DNA from: Alteromonas halophila
Lineage (GTDB): Bacteria > Pseudomonadota > Gammaproteobacteria > Enterobacterales > Alteromonadaceae
DNA: 64,000 nt
Direction: 5' to 3'
NCBI RefSeq assembly: GCF_014651815.1
Contig: NZ_BMXP01000001.1
Coordinates: 399,934 to 463,933, forward strand
A program made the translations under genes and the position numbers. The notes under the pieces are model-generated. The model did not search any database. It saw nothing but the letters and a program-made list of their open reading frames with translations, and had not been told where the DNA came from. How positions within the stretch are numbered: the first letter of the stretch is position 1; each line of letters begins with the position of its first letter. This document shows positions 17,933-25,970 of this stretch, piece by piece.

Positions 17933-18169
17933 ATGAAATGGATTTATCTCCTCACGCTCGTCGTTTCTATGAATGCACATGCGATAGTGAAAAGGCATGA
18001 TGTCCCCGAGCATGCGTATCTGAATACAGCGGCTAACGACAATTCAACGGTTAGCTTTTACGGTATGTATCAGGGAAAGGAGATTGTAGAGGGCATGGGA
18101 GCGTTTGTTGCCAGCGACCGTATTTCAAAAAGTCAGCTCAATGCGGATTTATGCAGTGCACTGCAATAA
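17933..18169 (+). pseudogene. N-terminal fragment of a secreted trypsin-like serine protease
   Basis: 78-residue reading frame with a signal peptide (MKWIYLLTLVVSMNAHA). It continues IVKRHDVPEHAYL, which resembles the IxxRHDxPDxxY start of mature marine trypsin-like proteases, then MYQGKEIVEGMGAFVAS, which resembles the strand leading to the catalytic His. The sequence stops before any catalytic residue. It could be a decayed protease or a small exported protein derived from one. No remainder of the protease was found downstream. There is no convincing ribosome site. Confidence 0.4.
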
Positions 18170-18210
18170 TCCGCCGACTGACTTTTTCTACTCATTATTA
18201 AGTACAGTAT

Positions 18211-18702
18211 TTAAATTGGGTAAACACATCTTACGGCTATAGCTGATAGAAAAAGGCCAGCGCCGAATACGGCATGATTAATAATGCTTTGCAGCCTGAC
18301 AGAGTTAGGACTGGGTGTTCGTGATGCGGCAAAACCAGCCCCCATTCCTGGTTGCAGTATAAAAAACGGAGCGACAACAGTGGCAATGCCCACGGCGAGT
18401 GCCGGGCCAATCGAAGGGGTTAGTATCCACGCCTTTCCGCAGATGGCTATTAATAACGCTGCGTAGGCTATACCTATTAAATAATGAGCCGCCCATCCAA
18501 TAAGTTGTTCGCCGCGAACAGGTTTCGACTCGGCAATCGCGGTATGACGAAACTTCCCTTGTCCTAGGTAAGCTATCCAGCGCCCAACCATCCTCCAGTT
18601 CGTTGGCGCTATGTTAAGCAAGTATTTCCTCAGCAAAGACCACATGTCCATCACTGCGGTTGCGCCAATGCCGATGAATATTACTATAATTATGCTGTCC
18701 AC
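18211..18702 (-). CDS. DUF2938 family membrane protein
   Basis: 163 residues with four predicted membrane segments: IIIVIFIGIGATAVMDMWSL, LIGWAAHYLIGIAYAALLIAIC, ALAVGIATVVAPFFILQPG and IINHAVFGAGLFLSAIAV. The motifs TAVMDMW, HYLIGIAYA, QPGMGAGFAASRTP and HAVFGAGL are those I associate with DUF2938. The start is GTG 18702 behind GGAG. It is divergent from a MerR-type regulator 77 bases away, which probably controls it. Function unknown; an inner-membrane location is predicted. Confidence 0.75.
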   Translation of the reverse strand: MDSIIIVIFIGIGATAVMDMWSLLRKYLLNIAPTNWRMVGRWIAYLGQGKFRHTAIAESKPVRGEQLIGWAAHYLIGIAYAALLIAICGKAWILTPSIGPALAVGIATVVAPFFILQPGMGAGFAASRTPSPNSVRLQSIINHAVFGAGLFLSAIAVRCVYPI

Positions 18703-18748
18703 GGGTTCTCCATTGCTGGTATTGATTTGTGTGTAATGCTAGTGTGCA

Positions 18749-18768
18749 ACTTCAAGTGGACTTTAAGT
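18749..18768. promoter_or_regulatory. Likely MerR-type operator between DUF2938 and its regulator
   Basis: ACTTCAAGTGGACTTTAAGT is built from two ACTT-N-AAGT units and resembles the spacer palindromes of MerR-family promoters (SoxR box CCTCAAG...CTTGAGG type). It lies in the divergent region, 12 bases ahead of the regulator ATG. Binding is inferred from position and form. Confidence 0.5.
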
Positions 18769-18779
18769 CAATAGGTGTT

Positions 18780-19235
18780 ATGGATATTTCTCAGGTTGTT
18801 AAACAATCTGGCGTTCCTGCTTCAACTCTGCGCTTCTATGAGGAAAAAGGATTAATCCGCTCTATTGGTCGGCAAGGAATACGCCGGGTGTTTGGCGCGG
18901 GTATCATGGAGCGCCTTGAGTTGATTGCTTTGGGCCGCGTAGCAGGGTTTTCGCTAGAAGAAATTGCAGGCATACTGGGCTCTGAAGACAACCCTGATAT
19001 TGACAGGCAATTGTTGCTGAAAAAAGCCACTGAACTGGACAACACGATTCAAAAGTTAGCGGCAATGCGAGATGGTCTTGAGCATGCCGCTGCTTGTAAA
19101 GCCCCTAGTCACTTAGAGTGCCCGAGGTTTCGACGACTAATGAGCCTGGCCGCAAAAGGCGGGCTTAAAGGTGAAGCGTCAGATGGAATCAAAAAGCAGA
19201 GAGCTAACAAGCCGTTACGCCGGACAAACCGGTAA
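18780..19235 (+). CDS. MerR family transcriptional regulator
   Basis: 151 residues. The N-terminal winged helix-turn-helix is clear (MDISQVVKQSGVPASTLRFYEEKGLI). An arginine-rich wing (RQGIRRVF) and a dimerisation helix (about 80-115) follow, then a C-terminal effector region with two cysteines in ACKAPSHLECPRF. ATG 18780 fits the conserved start; the open frame begins earlier but without homology. The cysteine pair could bind a metal or sense redox state, but the pattern is not that of SoxR (CxxCxC). It is probably the regulator of the divergent DUF2938 gene. The C-terminus is basic and may be extended. Confidence 0.8.
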   Translation: MDISQVVKQSGVPASTLRFYEEKGLIRSIGRQGIRRVFGAGIMERLELIALGRVAGFSLEEIAGILGSEDNPDIDRQLLLKKATELDNTIQKLAAMRDGLEHAAACKAPSHLECPRFRRLMSLAAKGGLKGEASDGIKKQRANKPLRRTNR

Positions 19236-19280
19236 GCGTGGTGGTACTCTGACATTCACAATTATATAAAAAGGATTTTT

Positions 19281-19559
19281 ATGAAACTCTACCCCTATCA
19301 GACAATACAGACTGTAAACCTTCCGACGCTTTTGTTTGCAGCCAGAGCTATTGGTATTTTCGCTTACATATTTTCTCTTTTAACTGTTCTTCTGTGGGGC
19401 GCTGCTTTTGCGGTCGAACCTGGGATCCGAGAAACGTGTATATTTGTAAGTTTAGGTACATTTTTGGCCACTATTTGCTTCCTGGCTATTAGCGGCTTAT
19501 GTGCAGCCGTTGTTTCTTGCGAACAAAAGTATACTCAAGGCGACCAGGCTACAGGCTAA
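19281..19559 (+). CDS. Small hypothetical membrane protein
   Basis: 92 residues with two predicted membrane segments (about 17-48, FAARAIGIFAYIFSLLTVLLWGAAFAV in part, and 52-78, IFVSLGTFLATICFLAISGLC in part). A good ribosome site AAAAAGGA precedes ATG 19281. No family recognised. It belongs to a string of small orphan genes after tRNA-Ser and follows the MerR gene by 45 bases, so co-transcription is possible. Confidence 0.55.
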   Translation: MKLYPYQTIQTVNLPTLLFAARAIGIFAYIFSLLTVLLWGAAFAVEPGIRETCIFVSLGTFLATICFLAISGLCAAVVSCEQKYTQGDQATG

Positions 19560-19697
19560 GCCGGGTCAGCGGAACACAAACACGTTGGTGCTTTGTGATT
19601 ATCGTCGGGCTGTTTGCGTCCTGTAGCTGGAAACGGTGTGCTATATTTGAACTGGCATGCTGGTGTGCTTAATTTCGTTTTTTGACATGGAGGTGGT

Positions 19698-19925
19698 ATG
19701 GAAGAAGTCGCTGGAAGTTTGGGCAGAGGCCTGTGGTCAGTACTGAGATGGTTAGTACTTGTGGTATTGTTCGAAATCGCGTTCTATTGGTGTGGTTATG
19801 GGATAATTAAGCTGGCCACGTTCGGAAAACATCCGATAAATAAGCAGGCAAACATAAACCTTTGCACAGCAGCCGGTTTTGTATTTACGTGCACCTTACT
19901 CTTATTAGTGGCGTATTTTTTGTAG
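19698..19925 (+). CDS. Small hypothetical membrane protein
   Basis: 75 residues with two membrane segments (WSVLRWLVLVVLFEIAFYWCGYG in part, about 13-36; and LCTAAGFVFTCTLLLLVAYF, about 55-74) joined by the basic loop KLATFGKHPINKQ. ATG 19698 follows GGAGG with a seven-base gap. Not assigned to a family. The gap before it (19560-19697) shows no terminator or promoter that I can identify with confidence. Confidence 0.6.
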   Translation: MEEVAGSLGRGLWSVLRWLVLVVLFEIAFYWCGYGIIKLATFGKHPINKQANINLCTAAGFVFTCTLLLLVAYFL

Positions 19926-20072
19926 GGTGACCCATAACCATAAGCCAGTATCATTAGTTTCGACCGCTAAGGTGTACTGGAACACAAAGACGATCGCGGC
20001 CTGGTGGTTGTTAAATGACTTCGCCGCCTCACTCAGAGTAAAAGCCATTACAGAAAAGGAAATAGAGGCAGC

Positions 20073-20264
20073 ATGCAACGGATTGTTGAGTTTAGAAAGC
20101 TGAATTTCTGGTCAGGCAAACCTGGCGTTGAAGCATTAAATAAGAAAATTTCAGAACTGAACAAAGATGGCTGGTACGTTCAGTCTGTGGTACCGAATAC
20201 CACCTTTTTTGGAGTGATATCATCGTATACTTTGTTACTTCAATTAACAGAGCAGGATGGCTGA
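20073..20264 (+). CDS. Small hypothetical protein, DUF4177-like
   Basis: 63 residues: an N-terminal strand MQRIVEFRKLNFW, a helix VEALNKKISELNKDGWYV, then SVVPNTTFFGVISSYTLLLQ. This strand-helix-strand layout with NKDGWxVQSVVP is the pattern of DUF4177-type proteins. A GAGG site lies seven bases before the ATG. It is probably cytoplasmic. Function unknown. Confidence 0.55.
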   Translation: MQRIVEFRKLNFWSGKPGVEALNKKISELNKDGWYVQSVVPNTTFFGVISSYTLLLQLTEQDG

Positions 20265-20359
20265 CGCAAAACGCTTTGATGGGGGCATAAGCCGAAAACC
20301 GCTCTACCGGACAAAATATAACATCGCTTTTAGTCCGTACACTAAAATCAGGCAGACCA

Positions 20360-20731
20360 ATGAATACATTGACGATTGCTGAGCTTCTAGAGCTTATTCG
20401 CGTGAACGAAGAGGCCATGGTCACCCAGTTCGAGACGTGGCTCACAATCACGTTTGCTACCATTGTTGCTATGTTCGCCGGGAGCAATCTTTTAACCAGG
20501 CTGATGAGGTGGTTAGTAACCCTGCTTTATTTGCTCGCATCGCTCTCAGTAATGGCTCTGAGCATCTATTTTGCAGAAAGCAATGCACAGTTAACTCAGC
20601 AGCTTGAATCTCGTGGGGTGACAGTTGTCGCTCCGGTATTTGCGGCATCGGTGTTTTTCGTGTTGTTCATAGCGGGCGTATTAACGACGGTCTATTTTAT
20701 CCACATGAAACCCGAAAGGCAGCCTGCCTGA
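20360..20731 (+). CDS. Hypothetical membrane protein
   Basis: 123 residues. A short amphipathic N-terminal helix (LTIAELLELIRVNEEAM) is followed by three predicted membrane segments (about 27-43, 50-70, 90-115) and a short positively charged tail. No family recognised. It is the fourth small orphan gene in the accessory stretch. Confidence 0.55.
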   Translation: MNTLTIAELLELIRVNEEAMVTQFETWLTITFATIVAMFAGSNLLTRLMRWLVTLLYLLASLSVMALSIYFAESNAQLTQQLESRGVTVVAPVFAASVFFVLFIAGVLTTVYFIHMKPERQPA

Positions 20732-21030
20732 CGTGCAGTTGAATTCGCAAATATCATTCGTTTGTACGTGCCACTCAACACATTGCCTAAACCCTACTGA
20801 AAGCGCAATAAGCTTGCCTCACAAGATGGCAGCAGGTCAGTTATGTGACTGCAAAAGTTAGCCTGACTGGCGCGTGACTGAATCTTTTTTCAGGCGAAAG
20901 ACAATTCCGCTGATTATACTTGTTTTCGTTCCTGCCCGGGTATCATGGGGCCGGTTTGTGCTTTTTACCTTTACGCGGGCGCTGGCTGGCAGCGTCGAGC
21001 TCATTTCTGTTTTGCCAACGGGAGGATCCT
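20732..21030. other. Non-coding gap without recognised features
   Basis: About 300 bases between two small membrane-protein genes. Open frames here are short, lack ribosome sites and are not convincing. I see no clear terminator, promoter or repeat, only the ribosome site GGAGG at 21021-21025 of the next gene. Confidence 0.5.
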
Positions 21031-21339
21031 ATGACGGTATTAAACGACCAGAGCCTGAGTATGCTGGCCATGTACGCGTTGACGGCTATATTGCTCGTTG
21101 CACTAATCATGTCTGCCATTGCTGCCGTGTTTGCGTTTAAATACGCGCCGGAGTCGACGGCAGCGTCGCTTCTGACATTTTTCAGTGGCGGCACTGCGTT
21201 AAAAATTCTCACCGTGTTTGCGGTATTGATCACCGCCACCTATCTGGCCCTTGCGAATCAGCTGACTGAGGCCGCTATTGCGCTGCTTAGTTCCGTGGCA
21301 GGCTATGTGTTAGGCTCAATCCGGGCGGAACCAAAGTGA
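21031..21339 (+). CDS. Small hypothetical membrane protein
   Basis: 102 residues with two long hydrophobic segments (about 10-38, MLAMYALTAILLVALIMSAI in part; and 50-96, ALKILTVFAVLITATYLALA and ALLSSVAGYVLGSI). ATG 21031 has a perfect GGAGG five bases upstream; the open frame extends 37 codons upstream but that part has no sensible start signal. The C-terminal SSVAGYVLGSIRAE resembles ends of holin-like or phage-tail-associated membrane proteins only superficially. No family assigned. Confidence 0.6.
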   Translation: MTVLNDQSLSMLAMYALTAILLVALIMSAIAAVFAFKYAPESTAASLLTFFSGGTALKILTVFAVLITATYLALANQLTEAAIALLSSVAGYVLGSIRAEPK

Positions 21340-21388
21340 GAAACGCTGAGTCATAGTGTTTAATTGAACGCAAAGTAAAAGGATGTTT

Positions 21389-21640
21389 ATGAAATATAAA
21401 GGGATTGCAGCAGTATCGCTGGTGGTGATGGTTGGGTGTTTTAGTGGTTGTGCCAGTACAACGCGCGATGTGGTTATCAATGTGGCAGAGGGAGCGGAGC
21501 GCAACATGGAACGTCGCCAGGCAGAGCGTGTCAGAAACATGAGGTTGCCACACAAAGACGTCCATATGAACAGTGAAGATGTTTCCGCTGGAGTAATCAA
21601 CGGCTTGTTCAACAGCCTGTTTACCTTTGATGAGGTCTAA
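21389..21640 (+). CDS. Small predicted lipoprotein
   Basis: 83 residues. The signal sequence contains two possible lipoboxes, MVGC and FSGC; the second (before ASTTRD) fits best. The mature protein is short, charged and probably helical (EGAERNMERRQAERVRNMR). ATG 21389 is preferred over 21383 because AAAAGG abuts the latter. The leader AAAAGGATGTTTATGAAA is identical to that of the lipoprotein gene at 17470. No family recognised. Confidence 0.55.
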   Translation: MKYKGIAAVSLVVMVGCFSGCASTTRDVVINVAEGAERNMERRQAERVRNMRLPHKDVHMNSEDVSAGVINGLFNSLFTFDEV

Positions 21641-21879
21641 CTGACCGCAGGGCACAGTGACGCTGTTGCGAAAAGGCGGGGACGGAGGCATGACCAGAGC
21701 ATGATCCTTCTTCCGGTGCTGGCAGCTTTTTCGTTTATCAGCTACATATAATGAAGGCGTTTAACACAAAGGTTTGTCTGATGGCCCTGTGTCAGCAGAC
21801 CGGGTTCGCCGTATGCTCACCGCAGCCTTAAAAGACGTGCCTGGATTGGCTAGTCACTATAAATCATGATGGAGTATGT

Positions 21880-22449
21880 ATGTTATTACTGGACAAAATA
21901 ATTGATGCCCTGTCCGATCTGGTTGTTACCCTTCCTAAAGCTCAGCAGTACAATAGACAGGAACTTGTCGACTTTACTGTGTCGGTACAGGCCGAAATAG
22001 AGAGAGCCATTGAGCTGGCCATTCTGTATATTGATGGTACCAAACGCATTGGCAGCGAGCAGGAGCTGATTTTGCACTTGCAGGGGGCTTCCAGCGGTCT
22101 GATGAATGTGTATAACGAATTTAAAGTGTGTGTCGGGTTGTCCGGGCTGGCTGACCGCTTTGAACAGATTTTCTCATCGACGCATGACGCAGCCATTGTT
22201 GGCGAAGTGAAGGAAGTCAATGCGCTTTTTCGCGACTTAGCCAATGGCGAAAGCCTGGTTATAGACGGGTTGCGAGGCATTAACAAAAAAATGTATGCCT
22301 ATGGCTGCGAACTCAGTGTACTTTCTGATGAGGCGTTTGCGGCCAAGCGCACTGAAGTGGTCGAGCGACTGGAGCTTGAGGTACAGAGCATGCGGGCACA
22401 GTTAAATGTTTTTCGTACTTCCCTTCAGGATATACTGCCACTGATGTGA
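21880..22449 (+). CDS. Hypothetical helical cytoplasmic protein
   Basis: 189 residues, no signal peptide or membrane segment, almost entirely predicted alpha-helix with heptad-like stretches (VQAEIERAIELAILYI; VVERLELEVQSMRAQLNVF). ATG 21880 follows GGAG. No family recognised. It closes the plus-strand series and is convergent with the membrane protein at 22506. The layout suggests a stand-alone structural or adaptor protein, but nothing supports a specific function. Confidence 0.6.
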   Translation: MLLLDKIIDALSDLVVTLPKAQQYNRQELVDFTVSVQAEIERAIELAILYIDGTKRIGSEQELILHLQGASSGLMNVYNEFKVCVGLSGLADRFEQIFSSTHDAAIVGEVKEVNALFRDLANGESLVIDGLRGINKKMYAYGCELSVLSDEAFAAKRTEVVERLELEVQSMRAQLNVFRTSLQDILPLM

Positions 22450-22505
22450 ATGGCGGGCGGCCCTGTGATGAGCAGCCCGCAAGTGTATTATCTCGACGTT
22501 AATGA

Positions 22506-23507
22506 TCAGGCCTTGATAATCGGTAACTTAACCTGAATATGCGCTGGGACGAGTTTCAGAACCTGTCTGCGACAGCCATGCCAGAATGCCGACAACAGCA
22601 GCAATGCTGAGCCAATACACAGGCCCGTGACGGCAAAGCTATACGTGACCATACCGTAGGTTTCCATCAGTGAAGAAAAGGTATAAATCACATAGACCAG
22701 CGCCGACACCATGATGGCGCGCCGATCCACGGCAATCGATATCACACCCAGTAATATGTACAGCGCCAGGACGATAAGTGAAATCATCAGGCCATTATTG
22801 CCACCCAGTACGCCCAGGCTGCTAAAAATAGGGTGCACAATCATTGGGGCGGAAATAAGGTGTAACCAGAACGCGATGTCGGAAGAACGGGTTTGTCGCT
22901 TGGTGTCCTTGCTGTCCCAGTACATCGCCAGACCAAATATAAGCAGACCAAATACCAGCACCACAGCGTCGATATAAAAGACGGCAGGCTTAAAAAAGTA
23001 AACCATTGATGCGACACAGCCCGCTGTCAGGGTCGCGGCGCCGGCAGCAATAGTGATGGGAACACGAAAGCGCATCCAGTGCGCAACAGCGCCCACGGTT
23101 GTAAGCAGCCCTGCAATCATAAAGGCAGACCCCTGTACATCCGCATTAAACAGAACAGGGATGGTGAAAAGCCCGCCTAAAAAGGCGAGTAATAGGGCAA
23201 TGGCAGGCAGGGCCATACGCTGTCTTCTGACGAAAAACTCAGCCAGACCCCAGGCGCCAGCTGCCACCGCAACACCTGCAAGCATGGGGGAGAGCGAATG
23301 GCCTAGCCAGGCCAGTGAGCCAAGCAGCAAAGCGCTTGCGATAACAACGAAAATATCATTAAAGCCGTTAATCAGCCTGAAGTTTTCTTCATCAACAGCG
23401 TGACTGTTGCGTACCTGACTAATGTGTCGTCGAAAGTCATCCACAGCCTGCTGACTGAAAATATTGTGTTTAACTGCCTGTGTTAAATCTTCATCGGTGT
23501 ACATCAT
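22506..23507 (-). CDS. Polytopic inner-membrane protein of unknown function, DUF2157-like layout
   Basis: 333 residues from ATG 23507 (AAGGA five bases upstream). A cytoplasmic N-terminal helix pair (DEDLTQAVKHNIFSQQAVDDF) is followed by about nine to ten membrane segments between residues 60 and 315. The 'helical head plus many short membrane segments' layout is that of DUF2157/DUF4401-type proteins, but no diagnostic motif was confirmed. It stands alone, convergent with the orphan gene at 21880 and divergent from a small-RNA candidate at 23625. Confidence 0.7.
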   Translation of the reverse strand: MMYTDEDLTQAVKHNIFSQQAVDDFRRHISQVRNSHAVDEENFRLINGFNDIFVVIASALLLGSLAWLGHSLSPMLAGVAVAAGAWGLAEFFVRRQRMALPAIALLLAFLGGLFTIPVLFNADVQGSAFMIAGLLTTVGAVAHWMRFRVPITIAAGAATLTAGCVASMVYFFKPAVFYIDAVVLVFGLLIFGLAMYWDSKDTKRQTRSSDIAFWLHLISAPMIVHPIFSSLGVLGGNNGLMISLIVLALYILLGVISIAVDRRAIMVSALVYVIYTFSSLMETYGMVTYSFAVTGLCIGSALLLLSAFWHGCRRQVLKLVPAHIQVKLPIIKA

Positions 23508-23589
23508 GGTTTCCTTTCTTATTCTGTTGTAGCGGTTTTGCAATTTAAAAGCCAGATTAAACGCGCTTTAAAATCAACAGGTTGCAATT

Positions 23590-23618
23590 TTGTCAGGCAA
23601 AACGTGGTGAAATAGACT
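23590..23618 (+). promoter_or_regulatory. Sigma-70 promoter (plus strand)
   Basis: TTGTCA (23590-23595), exact 17-base spacer, TAGACT (23613-23618). No convincing protein gene follows in this direction before the terminator at 23701, so it most likely drives the small-RNA candidate. Confidence 0.5.
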
Positions 23619-23624
23619 AAATGA

Positions 23625-23750
23625 AAATACGCATATCGGCCACATTATGGTGGCGCTGAGCAGGTTGCAAAAGGACAGGTTTGGGCAGTCAGTGACGGTA
23701 GCGCCCCTTTTCGATTACGACATCAACGAACAGGGGCGCCTTTTTGTTTT
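23625..23750 (+). ncRNA. Candidate small RNA between a membrane-protein gene and the PHB depolymerase gene
   Basis: About 125 bases bounded by a sigma-70-like promoter and a strong plus-strand terminator. The 5' end forms a GCCAC/GTGGC hairpin (23639-23643 with 23650-23654), the middle is purine-rich and unpaired (AAAAGGACAGG near 23670), and the 3' end is the terminator stem. An open frame starting at ATG 23647 crosses the terminator and the end of the neighbouring gene and has no ribosome site, so a peptide is unlikely. Not matched to any known family. Confidence 0.5.
23701..23750 (+). terminator. Intrinsic terminator (plus strand)
   Basis: GCGCCCCT (23701-23708) pairs with AGGGGCGC (23732-23739), continued inward by TTCG/CGAA after one mismatch, then CTTTTTGTTTTT. 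The complementary strand has no T-tract after the stem, so the orientation is plus and it does not serve the depolymerase gene. Confidence 0.75.
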
Positions 23751-23764
23751 TCGTTTTTTATGGG

Positions 23765-25663
23765 CTAAGGGCAACTCCCATTCACCCATATTTCGCCATC
23801 GACAGACGATAAGGTACTGTTGCCCCATGTTGAACCGCTAAGCGCATCATCTGAGCCAGCGGCAAAGTAATCAGGCGCATAGTAGTAGCCTGTGCTGTAG
23901 GCCCGCCCGGCAACTTTGTGATAGTAATTGGCGGTGGTGTAGCTGGCACAGGTATCGCTATCGCCATCATCGCCACTATCACCATTGTCTGAGCCGGTAC
24001 TGCCGCTGCAGTTCTGGACCGGGCCCGCGCAGCTGTTGTCATCGTCCTGCCACTGACACTGGCCACCACTCACTGAGATTTCATCTAGCCTGAATGGGTT
24101 ACTGCTGTACTCCAGGTAACAGTTTGAATAATTGGTATAGTCCAGCCGTCCCGCACTGATATGCGCATCCAGACTGGCCGTGATGCCAGCATCCACGTCA
24201 AAAGTAAGTGTTTCCGAGGCCGACAGGTCAGTTGTATCTGTCGCAGTCACCGTGACGCTTTGCTGGCCGCCGGGCAGATCACAGGCAGAGGCCGTAAACA
24301 GTGTTCCATTCAGGGTTGCCTGTACAGGTCCGTTGCTGAAGGTTGCACTTACCGACTCCAGGTTCTGATTAACATCGATCACTTCGCCGTTTACCTCAGC
24401 GCACTGGGCGTTGACGACTACCTGAACGTTATTAAGGTCAGGAGCGGTATCCGGTGGTGGCGGACCGACCCGCACCGAGTCAGATATTGGTGCGGATATG
24501 GCCCCCTCGTCATCTGTGGCGGTTACGTTGATGAAATACAGTGCATCCGGAAGCGTGGCTGAGGTAATGCTAAACTGTTGGTTACTCACAGACTGGGTTT
24601 GGTACTGATAAAGGTTATCAGCATCATCCCGAAACTGCACAAACACCGTGTCTACGGTACCATCGCTGTCGCTAACATCACCACTCACGGTTATCTGATC
24701 GGTTGCAACACTCACGGAAAGGTTCGATACCACAGGGGCTTCATTGCGGCTGACGCGGGCATTATTATTCGAGAAATACTCGCCAAGGTACATGGCATAG
24801 TTAATCCCACTGCCATTGATATATGAGCCGGACGCCCCCTGACCGCCAGACCAGGCATGATCGACACCATTTAACCACAGCATCGACACACGGTTGTCGT
24901 CCCACAGATATTCATCCGCAGTCCGTGAGCCACTACCGATGACATTGCTGCCAGCTTGCTCACTGACACCATAGACAGCAGCCATCCCCTCAGCATTCTG
25001 TCGGTTATAGCACTGATCAACCGTCGTATCTGCATCCCCATGTGCAAGTGAGGCAACCTGCGTATCGAAATAGCTGCTGTAGCTACCCGCATACTGCTGG
25101 CAGCGCTGCGCTACGTTAGCGTACTCGCAACTGCCAATGGCACCTGAAGAACTGGTGCCAATGCTGGGGCCGGCGCTTATCCCCATACCGGCAAAGACAT
25201 CAGGCGCCAGGCACGCGGTGGTATTGGCAAACGCCGCGCCCGACGACAAACCAGCAATATACACCTGATCAGCATCAATATTGTAATTGCTATCGGCACT
25301 CAGGTTGTTTGCCAGCGTAATCAGGTTCTGATAATCCCCGGCCGAGCGGGATTTTGCGCCCTGCCAGTATGACCAGCAGCTAAACCCGGCTTTATTCATT
25401 GCGTCGGGAACGGCCACAACCATACCGTAAGCTTCTGCGGCGTCCTCAAGGTTGGCGCTTAAGTAAGCGTCGATAGACTGTGTACAGCCATGCAGTACCA
25501 CCAGCAACGCGCGACCGCTGCCGACCGGTGACTGTCCGTCGGGCGTGTAAATGTGTACGTTATTGAAGCCGCCGACAGACTGATTGTTCTGCCAGCTTCC
25601 GGCGTGACCAGACGGGGATGCACAAAGGCATGCAAGTGTCAGCAGTGGATAAAGCCATCTCAT
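23765..25663 (-). CDS. Secreted poly(3-hydroxybutyrate) depolymerase with Ig-like and C-terminal binding domains
   Basis: 632 residues. A signal peptide (about 1-21) leads to the catalytic alpha/beta-hydrolase domain (about 22-305) with oxyanion motif LHGCTQ, lipase box GLSSG (Ser140), Asp in HGDADTTVD (about 210-216) and catalytic His269 in GVDHAW. One or two Ig/fibronectin-like modules follow (about 310-500) with a proline hinge (GPPPPDTAP). An acidic Asp/Gly/Ser linker then joins a C-terminal domain (about 575-632; NYYHKVAGRAYSTGYYYAPDYF) of the type seen at the ends of secreted polymer hydrolases. It probably degrades extracellular polyhydroxyalkanoate to hydroxy acids. Esterase activity on another polyester is possible. 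Confidence 0.85.
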   Translation of the reverse strand: MRWLYPLLTLACLCASPSGHAGSWQNNQSVGGFNNVHIYTPDGQSPVGSGRALLVVLHGCTQSIDAYLSANLEDAAEAYGMVVAVPDAMNKAGFSCWSYWQGAKSRSAGDYQNLITLANNLSADSNYNIDADQVYIAGLSSGAAFANTTACLAPDVFAGMGISAGPSIGTSSSGAIGSCEYANVAQRCQQYAGSYSSYFDTQVASLAHGDADTTVDQCYNRQNAEGMAAVYGVSEQAGSNVIGSGSRTADEYLWDDNRVSMLWLNGVDHAWSGGQGASGSYINGSGINYAMYLGEYFSNNNARVSRNEAPVVSNLSVSVATDQITVSGDVSDSDGTVDTVFVQFRDDADNLYQYQTQSVSNQQFSITSATLPDALYFINVTATDDEGAISAPISDSVRVGPPPPDTAPDLNNVQVVVNAQCAEVNGEVIDVNQNLESVSATFSNGPVQATLNGTLFTASACDLPGGQQSVTVTATDTTDLSASETLTFDVDAGITASLDAHISAGRLDYTNYSNCYLEYSSNPFRLDEISVSGGQCQWQDDDNSCAGPVQNCSGSTGSDNGDSGDDGDSDTCASYTTANYYHKVAGRAYSTGYYYAPDYFAAGSDDALSGSTWGNSTLSSVDGEIWVNGSCP

Positions 25664-25970
25664 TTCGCACTCTCTTTTGTTTAAAAAATGTAAATTAAGT
25701 GTTGTATTTGTGAGCAGGTATGGCTTTAGTACTTTCGTACAGTAACCGCTTCAGTCGCAGTTATACCAATACTCTGAGCGTAACCTCCGACCAGTACAGG
25801 CGGCAGACAGGTGCAGGGCAGGCATACAACTTGAATAAGATGAGTGAGCCCAATAAGAAAAGGGATAAACAACCAATTCACGGTTCCAGCACGTATGTCT
25901 TTCATACAGTTCGCAGGTGCCTGTAAGAACTACAGACTTGCGCAAACCATTTTTAAAAAGGAGAGCAAGC
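25664..25970. other. Divergent intergenic region without recognised elements
   Basis: About 307 bases between the depolymerase gene and the glutaredoxin-MauE gene. Open frames here (for example 25720-25926) lack ribosome sites and homology. It contains the decamer TTATACCAAT at 25761-25770, also present at 39697, and the ribosome site AAGGAGA (25958-25964). Both flanking genes presumably have their promoters here, but no confident -35/-10 pair was found. Confidence 0.5.

Noticed and set aside
19560..20360. Integron gene cassettes with attC sites
   Set aside because: The gaps between the small genes lack paired RYYYAAC and GTTRRRY core sites and there is no integrase.
17173..22500. Genomic island inserted at tRNA-Ser
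   Set aside because: No integrase, no second copy of the tRNA 3' end and no mobile genes were found in the stretch, so only a weak suggestion remains.
25720..25926. 68-codon open frame between the depolymerase and glutaredoxin genes
   Set aside because: No ribosome site, no recognisable motif and it lies in the divergent promoter region.
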